Assembly (NCBI GenBank): GCA_963575745.1
Contig: CAUYUJ010014205.1
Span: 197,501 to 247,500, forward strand
Source of the DNA: Prorocentrum cordatum
Taxonomy: Eukaryota > Sar > Dinophyceae > Prorocentrales > Prorocentraceae
Direction: 5' to 3'
Length of the DNA: 50,000 nucleotides
The position numbers were made by a program, and so were the translations under genes. The notes beneath the pieces are model-generated. The model searched no databases. It was not told where the DNA came from and was given only the letters and a program-made list of their open reading frames with translations. Shown here piece after piece: positions 10,144 through 20,302 of the stretch. The first letter of the stretch is position 1, and every line of letters starts with the position of its first letter.

Positions 10144-10266
10144 AAGCGTGCCAGCGTGGCCCCCCAGCGTGGCCTCCCAGCGTGGCCTCCAAGCGTGGCC
10201 TCCCAGCGTGGCCTCCCAGCGTGGCCTCCTAGCGTGGCCTCCTAGCGTGGCCTCCTAGCGTGGCCG
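10144..10266. repeat. 13-bp tandem repeat AGCGTGGCCTCC(C/T/A)
   Basis: About nine copies of a 13-base unit, with the last position of the unit alternating between C, T and A. Confidence 0.95.
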
Positions 10267-10790
10267 TCGGAGAGACGACTCCAAGACGGGCGAACGCGAG
10301 CAGGGACGAAGTAAGACCGCTCGGGCACCTTCTCTCTGATGATAGAATTCGCCGCCATGCGTTGCCACGTGCCGAATATTATAAAACGATGCGTATTTCG
10401 CCCCTCCCCCTTTTTTCGTTGCCACTTGATACATCGAGTGCGCTAGTAGTTGTTCCGCTCCCGCTGTGTTGCCATGTGACGAGCGGGGTTGAATAGTATG
10501 TTTCCGCGTCTTTGTGTTTTCCAGTAGGGTTAGTGCTCAGGACTAGGCTCAGGGTTTGGGATTTGGGGTTGACCGGTCCGAGTTCGGGTGTGAGGGCGCA
10601 GGAGATACAGCTTCGATATTGTGTAAGGGCTTCGGCGATTGGGTTCGGGTATTCGGGTAGAGTCATTCGTCAGAGTTTGAGGTCGGGGTTGGGTTTACGG
10701 GAGAGGTTATGGGCGTCAGCGCTGGGATATTCTGATCCGGGCTTCGGGGTAAAGGGGCGGGAGAGGGAGGGTTCCAGCATCCAGCCCCAA
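10267..10790. other. No gene seen; GGGTT-rich stretch
   Basis: The interval 10,520-10,760 is rich in scattered GGGTT, GGGTTTGG and TTCGGGT words. No open frame with recognisable content. Confidence 0.4.
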
Positions 10791-10794
10791 ATCA

Positions 10795-10940
10795 AGGGTT
10801 CACTCCCCCACCTTTTGGAAAGGGGGAGGTGTTCTCCCCCCCTGCTGAAATGGGGACGACGGATCGGGAGGGGGGGCGACGGGTCGGAAGGAGGGGGCAG
10901 GGGGTTCACCTCCCCCCCTTCGAAAAGGGAGGGAGAGAGG
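10795..10940. repeat. G/C-run inverted repeats (hairpin cluster)
   Basis: Runs of C and G face each other around short loops, for example CCCCCACCTTTTGGAAAGGG near 10,805 and CCCCCCCTTCGAAAAGGGA near 10,911. Stems are imperfect but recur two or three times. Confidence 0.55.
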
Positions 10941-11092
10941 AAGCTCTCAGTTTTCCGACGGCGGGCTGCGCAACCTGATGGGCGCCGTCTGGGGGCAGGC
11001 TTGGGGGCCGACCAGGTGGGGGGTTGGCTGGAGGCAGGTCGATTTAGACCATCAAGGGCGGCGGGACGAGTGCTTTGCAGAACCTTTTGCTG

Positions 11093-11312
11093 AGAAGGAG
11101 GGGGCAGAGGAGGAAACAGAGGAGGAAGAGGAGGAGGGAAAGGGTAGGAGAGAGGAGGAGGAGGAGTTTGAGAAGGAGGACGACGAGGAGGAGGATGGAG
11201 GGCTGGCGGGCGGGAGGGCGGGAGGAGGAGGAGGAGGCGGAGGATGAGGAGGAGCAGGAGGCGGAGGAGGAGAAGGAGGAGGCGGAGGAGGAGGAGGAGG
11301 AGGGGGAGAAGC
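11093..11312. repeat. Imperfect GGA/GAG polypurine tract
   Basis: About 220 bases of GGA and GAG triplets with interruptions. Unlike most triplet tracts in this window it is purine-rich on the plus strand. Confidence 0.9.
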
Positions 11313-12184
11313 AAGACTCAGACCCCACTTGTCTTCATCATTGCATCAGGGTTTGAAGATGTTGTTTTGGGCGCGGATCTAGTTCAGCACTTGCTTGCAG
11401 GGCGTATCCATAAGCATTATGTTTCGGAGTGTTCTTCGGGGGCATCTAGTCCTGCTCATGAGACAATCAGTGCTGACAGGGCAGATGTCATCGCTTGGCA
11501 GTAGAGATCCAGTTTGCCAACGACTTCATTTCACCAGTTTGGCAGAGCGTGCGTGAAATGGAACGCGCTCTCATTAGTTATTGCCTGCCTGTTTGTTCAG
11601 CGAATCTGCAGCACGCACACACTGCCAATCAACAGCAAGTCTTGCATCCACCGTTTTCATGTCCATACTGAATCCTCATACTGACACTTCATGCCACATC
11701 CTTCCCAATCTCTCGGGCTGGGAAGGACGATTTGCGGAAGCTCAGAGAGAACGGGCAGCCTATTAGGCGCTTGCACGCCCCTTGCTTGTTCAAGTTTTCG
11801 AAACCACGTCTCTTCACCTCTTCTGGTCGTCCCCTGCTCTCTTGTGGTACAGGCGTCCTTCTCTTGAGTGGTTCCCGCCGCTTCGATTTGCTGTCCTGGT
11901 CCTGGCCTGATCGACCCGATCTACGATCATCAAGCTTCCTGCGGCAAACCCCACCACTGTTCCTGTGCAACAGCTTAGCAGGAAGGGGGACCTCTCGGAG
12001 CCGTTGGGAGGGTCTTTGGTGGTCTGTTGAGGGGCCACTCGGAGGCCTCTGGGTGGCTTCTTGGGGGCCTTTTAAGGCCTCTCGGGGTCGTCTTGGAGGC
12101 CTCTGGAGGCCTCGAGGGGGTATGTTGGGGCTCCTCGAGGCAATAGTGCAAGAAAAGGCTTTTAATGCCAGCTCCGCGTGAATG
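11313..12184. other. No gene firmly seen; one short exon-like frame
   Basis: The frame from ~11,325 to 11,504 on the plus strand reads non-repetitive protein-like text (GFEDVVLGADLVQHLLAG, SADRADVIAWQ) and may be an exon or element fragment; I do not recognise it. From 12,010 to 12,140 there are GGCCTC/TTGGGG short repeats. Nothing else is supported. Confidence 0.3.
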
Positions 12185-12420
12185 CTTTTCGCCGGGGTTG
12201 GCTTTCGCCCGGTTCGTGTCGCCTTGTTCGTTTCGCCCGGGTTTTATTTCGCCCGGTTGGCTTTCGCTCGGGTTCGTTTTCGCCCGGTTGTCTGTCGCCC
12301 GGGTCGCTTTCGCCCGGGTTGGCTTTCGTCCGAGTTGGCTTTCGCCCGATTGGCTTTCGCCCGGGTTCGCTTTCGCCCAGGTTCGCTTTCGCCCAGGTTG
12401 CTTTTCGCCGGGGTTCGTTA
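12185..12420. repeat. ~16-bp minisatellite (GCTTTCGCCCGGGTTG)n
   Basis: Around 14 imperfect copies of a 16-base unit, with single-base variants and a few 15-base units. A related minisatellite lies in inverted orientation at 13,838-14,060, so the two arms face each other across the GC satellite. Confidence 0.9.
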
Positions 12421-12427
12421 GAGTCCG

Positions 12428-13835
12428 CCCGCCCGACCCGACCCTTCCGTTAGGGTTTACGCGAGCTCGCCCGGGCGTGCCCCCCACACCTTTCATCGGC
12501 TAACATAGGTCATGGTAATGAATGAACGCGCATTCTAAAAACAGAATATCGAGAAAAAACTATGATTTACGAAAGCGAGACACGGATATATTAAATTGTG
12601 CCGCTGGATCAAAACAAGACAACACATCATGTAGTAAACGCACAAACCGATATACTAAATTCACAAACGGATGTTCTAAATTTTGGGGCCGTTTATCTAA
12701 ATCCCAGATTCTATCAGTACCATGGCTTGAGTGGCTCGATCATCTTTCGTGTCCTTAGTGTTATCCTTAGTGTCCCGCCCGCCCGACCCGACCCGACCCG
12801 GCCCGTCCGTTAAGGTCCGCGCGCCAGACCCGACCCGCCCGTTCGGGGTCACGCGTGATCACTCGAACGTGCCCCATTTTTTAGGGTCCCGCCGGCCCGA
12901 CCCCACCCGCCCGTTAGGGTCTGCGCGACCCGACCCGACCCGCATCGCCCGTTAGGGTCCGCCCGCCCGGCCAGACAAGCCCGTTCGGGTTCACGCGTGC
13001 TCTCTCGAGCGCGCCCCACACTTTAGTGTCCCGCTTGCCCGACCCGATCCGCCTGTTAGGGTCCGCCCGGCCCGACCCGACCCGTCCCGCCCGTTACGGT
13101 CCGCCCGCCCGACCCGACCCCCCGTGAGGGTTCACGCGTGCTCACTCGAGCGCGCTCCACCTTTTAATGCCCCGCCCGCCCGACCCGACCCGCCGGTTAG
13201 GTCCGCCCGTCCCGACCCGACCCGTCCCGCGCGTTAGGGTCCGACACGCCCGACCCGACCCGCCCGTTCGGGGTCACGCGCGTGCTCGCTCCGGTGGGCC
13301 CCACACTTTCGTGTCCCGCCCGCCCGTCCCGCCCCGCCCGTTAGGGTCCGCCCGACCCGACCCGACCCGCCCCGCCCATTTAGGGCCCGCCCGCCCGACC
13401 CGACCCGCCCGTTCGGGCTCACGCGTGCTCACTCGAGCGCGCTCCACGGTTTAGTGCCCTGCCCGCCCGACCCGACCCGCCGGTTAGGGTCCGCCCGTCC
13501 CGACCCGTCCCGTCCCGCCCGTGAAGGTCCGACCCGCCCGTCAGGGTTCACGCGCGTGCTCGCTCCGGCGCGCCCCACACTTTAGTGTCTCGCCTGCCCG
13601 ACCCGATCCGCCCGTTAGGGTCCGCCCGGCCCGACCCGACCCGTCCCGCCCGTTACGGTCCGCCCGCCCGACCCGACCCCCCGTGAGGGATCACGCGGGT
13701 TCATTCGAGCGCGTCCACCTTTCAGTGTCCCGCCCGCCCGACCCGAACCGCCTGTTAGGGTCCGCCCGATCCGACCCGACTTGCCCCGCCCGTTATAGGG
13801 TCCGCCCGCCCGACCCGATCCGCTCTTTGGAGCCC
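12428..13835. repeat. GC-rich satellite, 142-bp higher-order period
   Basis: Built from CCCGCCCGACCCGACC and CGTTAGGGTCCGCCC sub-units. A marker sequence CACGCGTG..CACTCGAGCG recurs at 12,850, 12,992, 13,133, 13,275, 13,420, 13,549 and 13,692, giving spacings of 142, 141, 142, 145, 129 and 143. The array is interrupted near its left end by an AT-rich island (12,505-12,735). No coding potential. Confidence 0.9.
12505..12735. other. AT-rich island inside the GC satellite
   Basis: About 230 bases of distinctly AT-rich DNA lie in an otherwise GC-extreme region. Three imperfect copies of a GATATACTAAATT-like word occur at ~12,585, ~12,650 and ~12,670. No open frame. It may be an insertion of foreign or organellar origin, but the sequence alone does not show this. 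Confidence 0.6.
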
Positions 13836-13837
13836 GC

Positions 13838-14060
13838 GCCCAACCCCCAGCGAACCGACCCCAGCAAGACGAAGCCCGGCGAAAGCCGACCCCGTCGAAA
13901 CAAAAAAGCCAACCCTGGCGAAACAAAGCCCGGCGCAAGCCAACCACGGCGAAAGGAAGCCATCGTTAGCGAAAGCCAGCCCCGGCGAAACGAAGCCATC
14001 GCCAGCGAAAATCAGCCCCAGCGAAACGAAGCCAGGCGAGACGAAAAAACGCCTCTCAAA
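13838..14060. repeat. Inverted counterpart of the 16-bp minisatellite
   Basis: Repeated GGCGAAAGCCAACCC, GGCGAAACGAAGCC and related words are the reverse-complement theme of the unit at 12,185-12,420. The copies here are more diverged. The final part (to ~14,150) grades into unique DNA. Confidence 0.8.
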
Positions 14061-14231
14061 ACAGAAGCCGTACGTCTGGCGTTCGAAGCCATTCGGAGGC
14101 GACCGCCCTCGCCCAGGATATCGACAAGGCGGGTGAGCGCTTCTGCGGCCTAACATTATGACAGTTCGGGCTGGGGGCCGGCTGCTCGCGCGAGGCCCGA
14201 GGCTCTCGGAGACCTTTAACGCATAATTAAG

Positions 14232-14720
14232 GTAAGGCCCCGAGTCTCGGAGGGCCTCGAGGTCGCCCGCATTGCACTATGCGATGCGGATCGGGCCTCG
14301 AGAGGACTCGAGATCGCGGTCGCACATCGCGCGCGTGGTACTATTAGGTGAGGCCTCGAGGCCCGCCTTGAAGCCAGCCTCGAAAGGCCGGGATCGCGGT
14401 CCAATGCCGCCCGAGCGGTATTGTTTGATATGGGTGATGCCTCGAGGCTGGCATCGAGATTCTTCGGGATCGCGGTCGGAGATCGCCTGCGTGGTATTAC
14501 GTATTCGATGCGGATGAGGTTTCGAGGCCCGCTCCGGGCCGACCGCGAGAGGTCTCGGGATCGCGGTTCAACGTCGTCCGCGTGGTATCGTTTGATACGC
14601 ATGATGTTTCGAGGCCCTTCGAACGGCGCCAGGGTCGCGGTCCGCCATCGTCAGCGCTGCGTTACTCGTCCTGGAGTGGGCCTCGAGGCCGCCCCGAAAA
14701 ATCTTCGGGATCACGCGCCC
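14232..14720. repeat. ~79-bp tandem repeat, about six diverged units
   Basis: Units share CTCGAGGCC, GGGATCGCGGTC and GCGTGGTATT. The GATCGCGGT marker or its variant occurs at 14,312, 14,392, 14,468, 14,559, 14,633 and 14,709, with spacings of 80, 76, 91, 74 and 76. Confidence 0.85.
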
Positions 14721-15151
14721 GCGCCGCCCGTCGCCATTTCGGCTGGCCAAGCGCGCAGCGGGGTCGCTGCCAGCGAGGGGGCTCCGCCATGGCGGGCTTG
14801 CGCTAGGACGTCTTGCACGGCGCTAGACTTGGGGGCAGGCCGGGCGAGCTGCCCGCGCTGGCGGAGGCCCAGACGTGGGCCTTGCGCGATTGCTGGCGAG
14901 ATCAGCACGAGTCCGATCACGGCGCGCTCCGCTATATAGCCGAGCGGGTCGAGAGAGCTGGGGCTGGCCATCCGTCGAAAGAGGCGCGGCGCACGCTCCT
15001 CGGGCGCGCTGGCGCGGACCCGCAACGGCGCCCTGGCAAGGTCGCCGCCGCCGTGGCAACGGCCCAAAGCCAGCGCTGCGCGCGGCGAAGTGACGGCCAG
15101 TGGCTACGAGCGCTGAGCGCTTGAAGAAAGGAGCTCACGCATTCGCGAGTC
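14721..15151. other. No gene seen
   Basis: GC-rich DNA with short overlapping frames and no recognisable domain. It may belong to the transposase relic that follows. Confidence 0.35.
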
Positions 15152-15900
15152 GTGGCGCAGCGCCCCGAGGCAACGCGGAATCCGCAGTCCAGCGCCCCCG
15201 CTGACAAGAAGCAGGCGCACGCCGTGCTGAAGCAGGACTGCTTCGACGAGGGCGCGATCGAGCAGCGGGGGCACAAGGCCCGGTGCTCCATGGCAGCGCT
15301 CGCCCCCGCCATGACGAGAAAAGGCTGGTTTTTGTTGGGCGCATGCTGGTTCAGAAGCAACAAAGTATGGGCCAAGATATGCAACTCCATATTGCCCCGC
15401 TTTGAAGCGAAGGCGCCCGCCCTGGCGGTGGCAAGGAAGGGCGATCGCGGATGGGCCAGCAAGGGGGGCGAGACGCATTCGGTTCCGCGGCGAGACAGAT
15501 GAGCTCGAGCAGAACTCGTGGGGGGCGATCAAAGTCTGGCGAGCGCCAGTGCTGATGCGCGGGAAGCTGCGCGCGGTCGTCTTCGACTCCGACTACCCTG
15601 GCGAGACTCTCGCGGGCGCGCGAGGCGCCGTGAACCAGCCGTTCCAGGGGGGCGGGCGCACCAAGTCCGATATCTCATGGTGGACGGAGGCCGCGGGTTC
15701 TACAGCGCTGCCACGGGCAGCGCCACCAAGGCGCACCAGCAGGTGCTGCGCGACCGCGGCTTCAAGAATTCGATGGGGGGCAATGCGATAATTAGCGCAG
15801 CCGGGGCACATGCAGGAGGTCCTTTTGCATATGGCCGCCGCCTTTCGGATTCGCCACGGGCTGGCGTCGACGGCGCTCAGCAAAACTTGCAGCGGATTCG
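15152..15900 (+). pseudogene. Degenerate DDE-type transposase-like relic
   Basis: Three short frames in succession match, from memory, a transposase-like protein that is abundant in dinoflagellate genomes: APVLMRGKLRAVVFDSDYPGE (~15,545-15,607), VDGGRGFYSAATGSATKAHQ (~15,678-15,740) and PGHMQEVLLH (~15,802-15,830). In that family the VFVDRGKGFY-type segment carries a candidate catalytic Asp, kept here as VDGGRGFY. Upstream frames (15,152-15,500) may hold the N-terminus but are less clear. At least two frameshifts separate the pieces. Placement in Tc1/mariner or another DDE superfamily is inference. Confidence 0.45.
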
Positions 15901-15903
15901 CGG

Positions 15904-16300
15904 GTGCCGCCGCGCGTTGTTGCCGCCGTCTTCAGCGCCGCATGGAATCGCCGGTGCACCGCGCGCCGGTCCCAAGACACGCTGGGGACCCACAACTTCT
16001 GCCAGCTGGGGTGCGGGGGCCAGGCGCAGGACAGCATTGGGAACTACAGTCGATGCAGGGCGATCCAGCGTTTCCATGCCGCCTCGTTGCGGCTACACGA
16101 GGACTGGCTGCCCCCCACGCGGTCGAGGGCGCGTGGTGCGCAGCAGGAGGAGATGGCAGCGCGCATCGCGCTACGCGCGCCCCCAGGGCCCACGGCGGCT
16201 TCCCCGCCGACGTCGCGACCCGGGCCTTGCAGCAGGCGCTGCGCGAGGCCGTGGCTGGCCACGCGCGGCCTGTGCGGCTCCTCGCAGGAGTCTGGGCGTG
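15904..16300 (+). pseudogene. LINE-B C-terminal fragment
   Basis: The text PPRVVAAVFSAAWNRRCTARR followed by FCQLGCGGQAQDSIGNYSRC resembles the segment after the RT in many dinoflagellate LINEs, where a Cys-x3-Cys ... His ... Cys zinc knuckle follows a W-rich helix. Here the His is replaced by Asn (position 47 of the frame), which would weaken metal binding. No RT or endonuclease precedes it; instead the transposase relic ends at the same point, so the junction at ~15,900 records an insertion or deletion. The frame remains open to 17,064 but becomes repeat-derived after ~16,300. Confidence 0.55.
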
Positions 16301-16469
16301 ACGGCCCCGTGACGCTTGAGGCCAGAGCACTCGGCGAGCGCCTGCTGCGGCCGCTGGCCACGCGGCCAGGGCCTGATCTTCGGCGGCCGGCTGCCTGCAG
16401 GCCAGCCGCGCGCCTCCCCCTGGGGTGTTCCGCGCTTGGAGGGCAAGGGGCCTTTTCCTGCCTCCCCCT

Positions 16470-16680
16470 CCCTTCCCCTCCCTCCCTCCCCCTGTCGTTT
16501 CTCTCCCCCTCGTCCCGCCTTTCCCCGCCCTTCCTCCTCCTCCTCGCCGCCCTCTGCTCCTCCCTCCCCTGTCGTCGCCGCCGCCGTCGCCGTTGTCGTC
16601 GCCGTCGCCTGTCGTCGCCTTCGTCGTCGTCGTCGTCCTCGTCGCCGTCGTCGTCGTCGTCGTCGCCGGGGGCGGTCCTT
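16470..16680. repeat. CTC and (GTC)n triplet tracts
   Basis: A CCTCCC-rich tract is followed by GTCGTC/GCCGTC triplets at ~16,565-16,670. Confidence 0.85.
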
Positions 16681-17800
16681 TGTCTTCCTCGGGGGGGCGG
16701 CGATCGAGGTGGCGACCTCAGGTCTCAACCAAGACGGAGTGCGCTGGTCGCGCGCGTCTTATTGCAGTGCCGGCGCATTGTGCGCCGCACAGTTTGGTCG
16801 ATCCGTTTCACGGGCTCCCCGTGTCTCTCCTCTTCCCTCGTTCATTTCCTCCATGTTCGAATTGTCGCGCAGCCTACCCAGGCCAGCCGGAACGCCCATC
16901 TAAGCCGATGCGCTCGTCATGGGCGTCGCTTCCGTCTGCTTCCCTCTCCTCCTCCTTGGCAGTCGCCGCTGGCGATGTTGCGTCGCTGCTACTCGCATGA
17001 TGTCTGGCATGGTGTGCTTGTTTCCCCTCGGAGGCGTTGCGCTGAAGGAGTGGGGTTCTCTTGATTGCGCGCGCCATCTGCCCGCGGGCCCGTCGCTTCC
17101 GCGCGGGCGGAGCCGGCGTTCCGCCAAGACTATTTGCCGGACATTTCGCCCCGTTCTGCTTGGGAACTCGCGTGTGGTATCCGCGCGGGCTTGAGCTGCC
17201 CCCCAATCGGGCTGGCGCAGCTCACCTTTCTGTCTAGCGTTTTGTCGAGTTACTTGATCGGAATCTTTGGCTGCGATGTCGGCCGCAATTGGCCTGGCTC
17301 CTCTGTTTCGGCAGGAGGCGCTGTACAGGTACTGCTGATTCGCCCTCTCTCCTCCCTGCGTTCCTGTCCATTTCGAACGGCTCCCCCTGCGCCCCTCTTC
17401 CTCTTGTCGGCGGCCGGCGCGGTCGCCGCCCCGCGGAGCTCGGTCGCGCTGCGCGTTCGCTGTTCGATGCCTCGCCTGCGCCGCGAGGCAGGTCTGCAAC
17501 TTTTTGGCGCGCGCCTGAGCACATGATGTCAGACGTATTGGTTCAGCGGCGAACGGGATACGCGGCCCCGAGACGCGTGGCCCGTCGGGGGCCCAGGAGC
17601 AGCACGCCAGCGGGCTCAGGAGGGTCATGAACGACATCGAAGCAAATGTGGATGTCGAGGACCGACGCAAAGGATTCCCACAGCAGCTAGCTAGATCTTG
17701 CGATCGGAGCCACGGGCGGCAGCATATTGAAATGAACGGTTGAAGTTGCCAGGGCGACGGCTCGGGCGGTTTTCTTTTCTGCTGGAAGGCCCAAAAAGAA
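16681..17800. other. No gene firmly seen; hydrophobic plus-strand frame
   Basis: A plus frame at 17,065-17,526 includes a hydrophobic stretch (LAQLTFLSSVLSSYLIGIF) that could be one membrane segment, after AWELACGIRAGLSCPP. It is not recognised, and overlapping minus-strand frames of similar length exist. Treat as unassigned. Confidence 0.25.
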
Positions 17801-18304
17801 ATGTGCCAAGTCCGATGTACCTTTTCCTATAGTCGAGGGGCCCTTGTGGAACTCGTTTGGGCCGTTGTGTGGCTGTTTTGGCCTCCTGTGACGTATGTGG
17901 GCCCTCCGGGGGCAGTCCTAGGCGCCGCGTGGGCAGTCTTGGCGCCCTTTTGGGGTGTCGCGTGGCCCCCTCGTGGGGGCCTCTTCGGCCGTCTTGGGGT
18001 TATCTTTGAGGCCTCTTTGGCCGTCTTGGGGCGTCGGAAGCACGAAGAGGCGAGATCCCCAATGATGTGTGCCTCTTCGGGGCTCTCTTGGGAAGGCTCC
18101 CGAGGCTCTCCTGGGGCGTCTCGAAAGCCCTCCGGACTGAGTGGAGGCCGTCTTGCGGTCACAGCGCGCCGTCTTAGAGACATGTTGGGTCGTTTGGGGG
18201 CATCTTGGCTCCAGGAGCGCGCATTCGTAGTATTTCACGAGGAGGAGTGGTCACCAGAACGCGAATGCGTCGCATTTTGATTGGGATTCTGGCACCGGGA
18301 CAGA
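17801..18304. other. No gene seen; diffuse GGCC(T/G)C repeats
   Basis: Irregular repetition of GGCCTCTT, GTCTTGGGG and GGCCCTC words on the plus strand, without a fixed period. Similar text occurs at 12,010-12,140. Confidence 0.45.
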
Positions 18305-18375
18305 GGGGGGGGGGGGGGGGGGGGCGAGGCATGCGCGCAAGTGCGCGCGGGGGGTGGGGCGGGGGGGGGGGGGGG
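18305..18375. repeat. Two poly-G runs
   Basis: A run of 20 G (18,305-18,324) and a run of about 15 G (18,361-18,375), separated by a G-rich spacer. Confidence 0.95.
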
Positions 18376-18748
18376 CTAAAATCTTTTCGCAATCCCGACC
18401 AGACAACACTTTATCCTAGCACTCCCCAGCGCGCTAGGGGGCACGGTGGCGACTAGAGTCCCAGGAATGTCCTGCCACGGTTCCGCATTCTCAACTCATT
18501 TCGGAATTTGCGGAGTGCCCGAAACCCATTTAATATATAAAACGTTGTATTTTATTGTATTGTTTTGGCGAGGCATCTTCCCTTTTTGACGCGCGGGGGG
18601 CGAACCACCCTTTTTTCAATTCGTCGGACGCTTGTCTTTCAGTGGGCCATTTCTTGCAATGAAAACCAATTCTTGGATGGGACCAGCAGAGGTAACTTCA
18701 ATGACAATGTTTTGCATCATCTTTGATGCGTCTTGGATGTACACGGGT
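18376..18748. other. No gene seen
   Basis: Contains a locally AT-rich patch at ~18,525-18,570 (TTTAATATATAAAACGTTG). No open frame of note. Confidence 0.4.
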
Positions 18749-18962
18749 TCCTCCTCCTGCTCCTCCTCCTCCTCCTCCTTTTCCTCTTGCTGGTCTTGAT
18801 CCGCCTCTTCCTCGTCCTTGCATCGTCGTTTTCTACTTCCACCTCCTGCTCCTCGCCCCCCCCCCCCCCCCCCCCCCCCCCCCTCTTCATGTTCACCCCA
18901 TTTCCTCCCCTCTTCTCTCGCCTCTCGTCTCCTCCTCTTCCTCCTCCTCCTCCTCCTCCTCC
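18749..18962. repeat. CTC tracts around a 28-base poly-C run
   Basis: CTC repeats at ~18,750-18,780 and ~18,930-18,962 flank a C28 run at 18,856-18,883. Confidence 0.9.
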
Positions 18963-18972
18963 GTTTCCCCCT

Positions 18973-19452
18973 TCATGTCTTCTTCTCGTTCTTTCTCGTC
19001 CTCCAATTCGATCGGTTGCTCACCTGTCCCTTATCACCTTTGCCAGTTGTAACGGTTTCCACTTGCCGCTGGTTTTTCTTTGCGGTGCGGAAGTTGGCCA
19101 AACTTCCGCGCCCGCCTTGCGCGCGCCGCATACTATCCGCCTTGTATTTCCTGCGACTGAAAGTTACGCATTTCATCTCTATATCGTCATTTTCTAGCTG
19201 GTACCAGAGCGCGCTCACCCCTGCCCCCACCACGGCCGCCACGTTTCGCCCCGCGTCGACCGCAATGGTTTCCATGTTGCGCCGCCGTCGACTTCGGCCC
19301 ATCACCTTCAACGTCTTCGCCTTCGCGCAGCCCCCCCCCTCCGCCCTGGCAGGAGACGCTGCTCTAGGGTCCGTCGGGCGCGCGCCAGCCCATCCGCCAG
19401 GACCCGCGACCGGAAGCGTGCACAACCAGCACTTCATCAAGGACAACACCAC
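18973..19452 (-). other. Exon-like minus-strand ORF with a second copy at 38.7 kb
   Basis: A 159-residue minus-strand frame reads non-repetitive protein text, including MGRSRRRRNMETIAVDAG, WYQLENDDIEMKCVTFSRRK and KYKADSMRRAQGGRGSLANF. A related segment sits at 38,690-38,877 in the same orientation; both keep F-S-x2-K-Y-K-A-D and a GG-x-G motif in frame, which suggests protein-level conservation. In both copies a GTGAGCAAC word follows the conserved block on the minus strand and could be a 5' splice site. I do not recognise the protein. It could be an exon or part of an unidentified element. Confidence 0.3.
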
Positions 19453-20299
19453 CGAAATCTAAAAGGACCGTTTTGCGACCCATCCTTGGCACGTTCGGAC
19501 TGCACCCGGGCAGCTCGCGGACCCCAAATTGTCAGTGCCCCCGCCCGCGGGGGTAGCGTCAGAAGGCAGACTGCTGCTCGACGCAACGTTCACATCTGCG
19601 GTATCATAGCAAGGCCCCGAGATTTTGGGGGCTGCGTTTCGACAGCCCTTGAAGAGGCAAGCAGAGAAGAGGTATTCGGCGACTCTGTCGCTGGTGCCGA
19701 GCGGGGGCGCACTGGGGCGCGCGGGAGCTGCGCCCCCCCCCCCCCCCCCCCTCCCCCCCGAGGCACTGCCGTGGAGGGCGCGAGATTGAGGCGCCATCAT
19801 TCCGAGGCACCACACCTCGGGACCCGACCTTTCGTTTTACTCAGACCCGCCAGCCGGGCAGGACGGGATTCCGACGCGCACTCCTGTAGACGATCGCGCA
19901 ATTGGCGGTGCTCAGTACAGTGGCCACACGACGTACGGAGCGCCCCCGCGATTGTGTCGCGGGATGTTTTGAGCGTCGTGAGCACCATAATGACACGACA
20001 GAAGCAGACGCCCAATGCGCGGACGAGGAGGAGCACGCCCGGGGGAAATAATATTCGGGGACTCGCGCAACGCCGCTTGAGGACCCCCGGCTCCCAGCAC
20101 CCCCACGACACGTGGAGGGAGCTACGCTCCAGATGGAAGACCATTGGAGTAGGCACGCTCGCCATCACAAGCTGCATCGCCTGCATGGGCGCAGGTGGCG
20201 GCAGCGACAACATGCGCCACCGCCGCACCTGGGGGCCCCAGCACCATGCTGCGCGCCTTTCCATGCATGGGCGCGCGAGGTGATGATCTGGTCAGTGGC
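19453..20299. other. No gene seen; poly-C run
   Basis: A C19 run at 19,733-19,751 followed by C7. Frames on both strands lack recognisable domains. If the copia-like element has a left LTR it should lie here, but I could not identify one. Confidence 0.4.
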
Positions 20300-20302
20300 G
20301 GA

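Noticed and set aside
10520-10760. Degenerate telomere repeat (GGGTT-rich stretch)
   Set aside because: The words are irregularly spaced and no tandem TTTAGGG is present.
12428-13835. Telomeric repeat (GTTAGGG words in the GC satellite)
   Set aside because: TTAGGG occurs once per longer GC-rich sub-unit and never in tandem, so it is not a telomere array.
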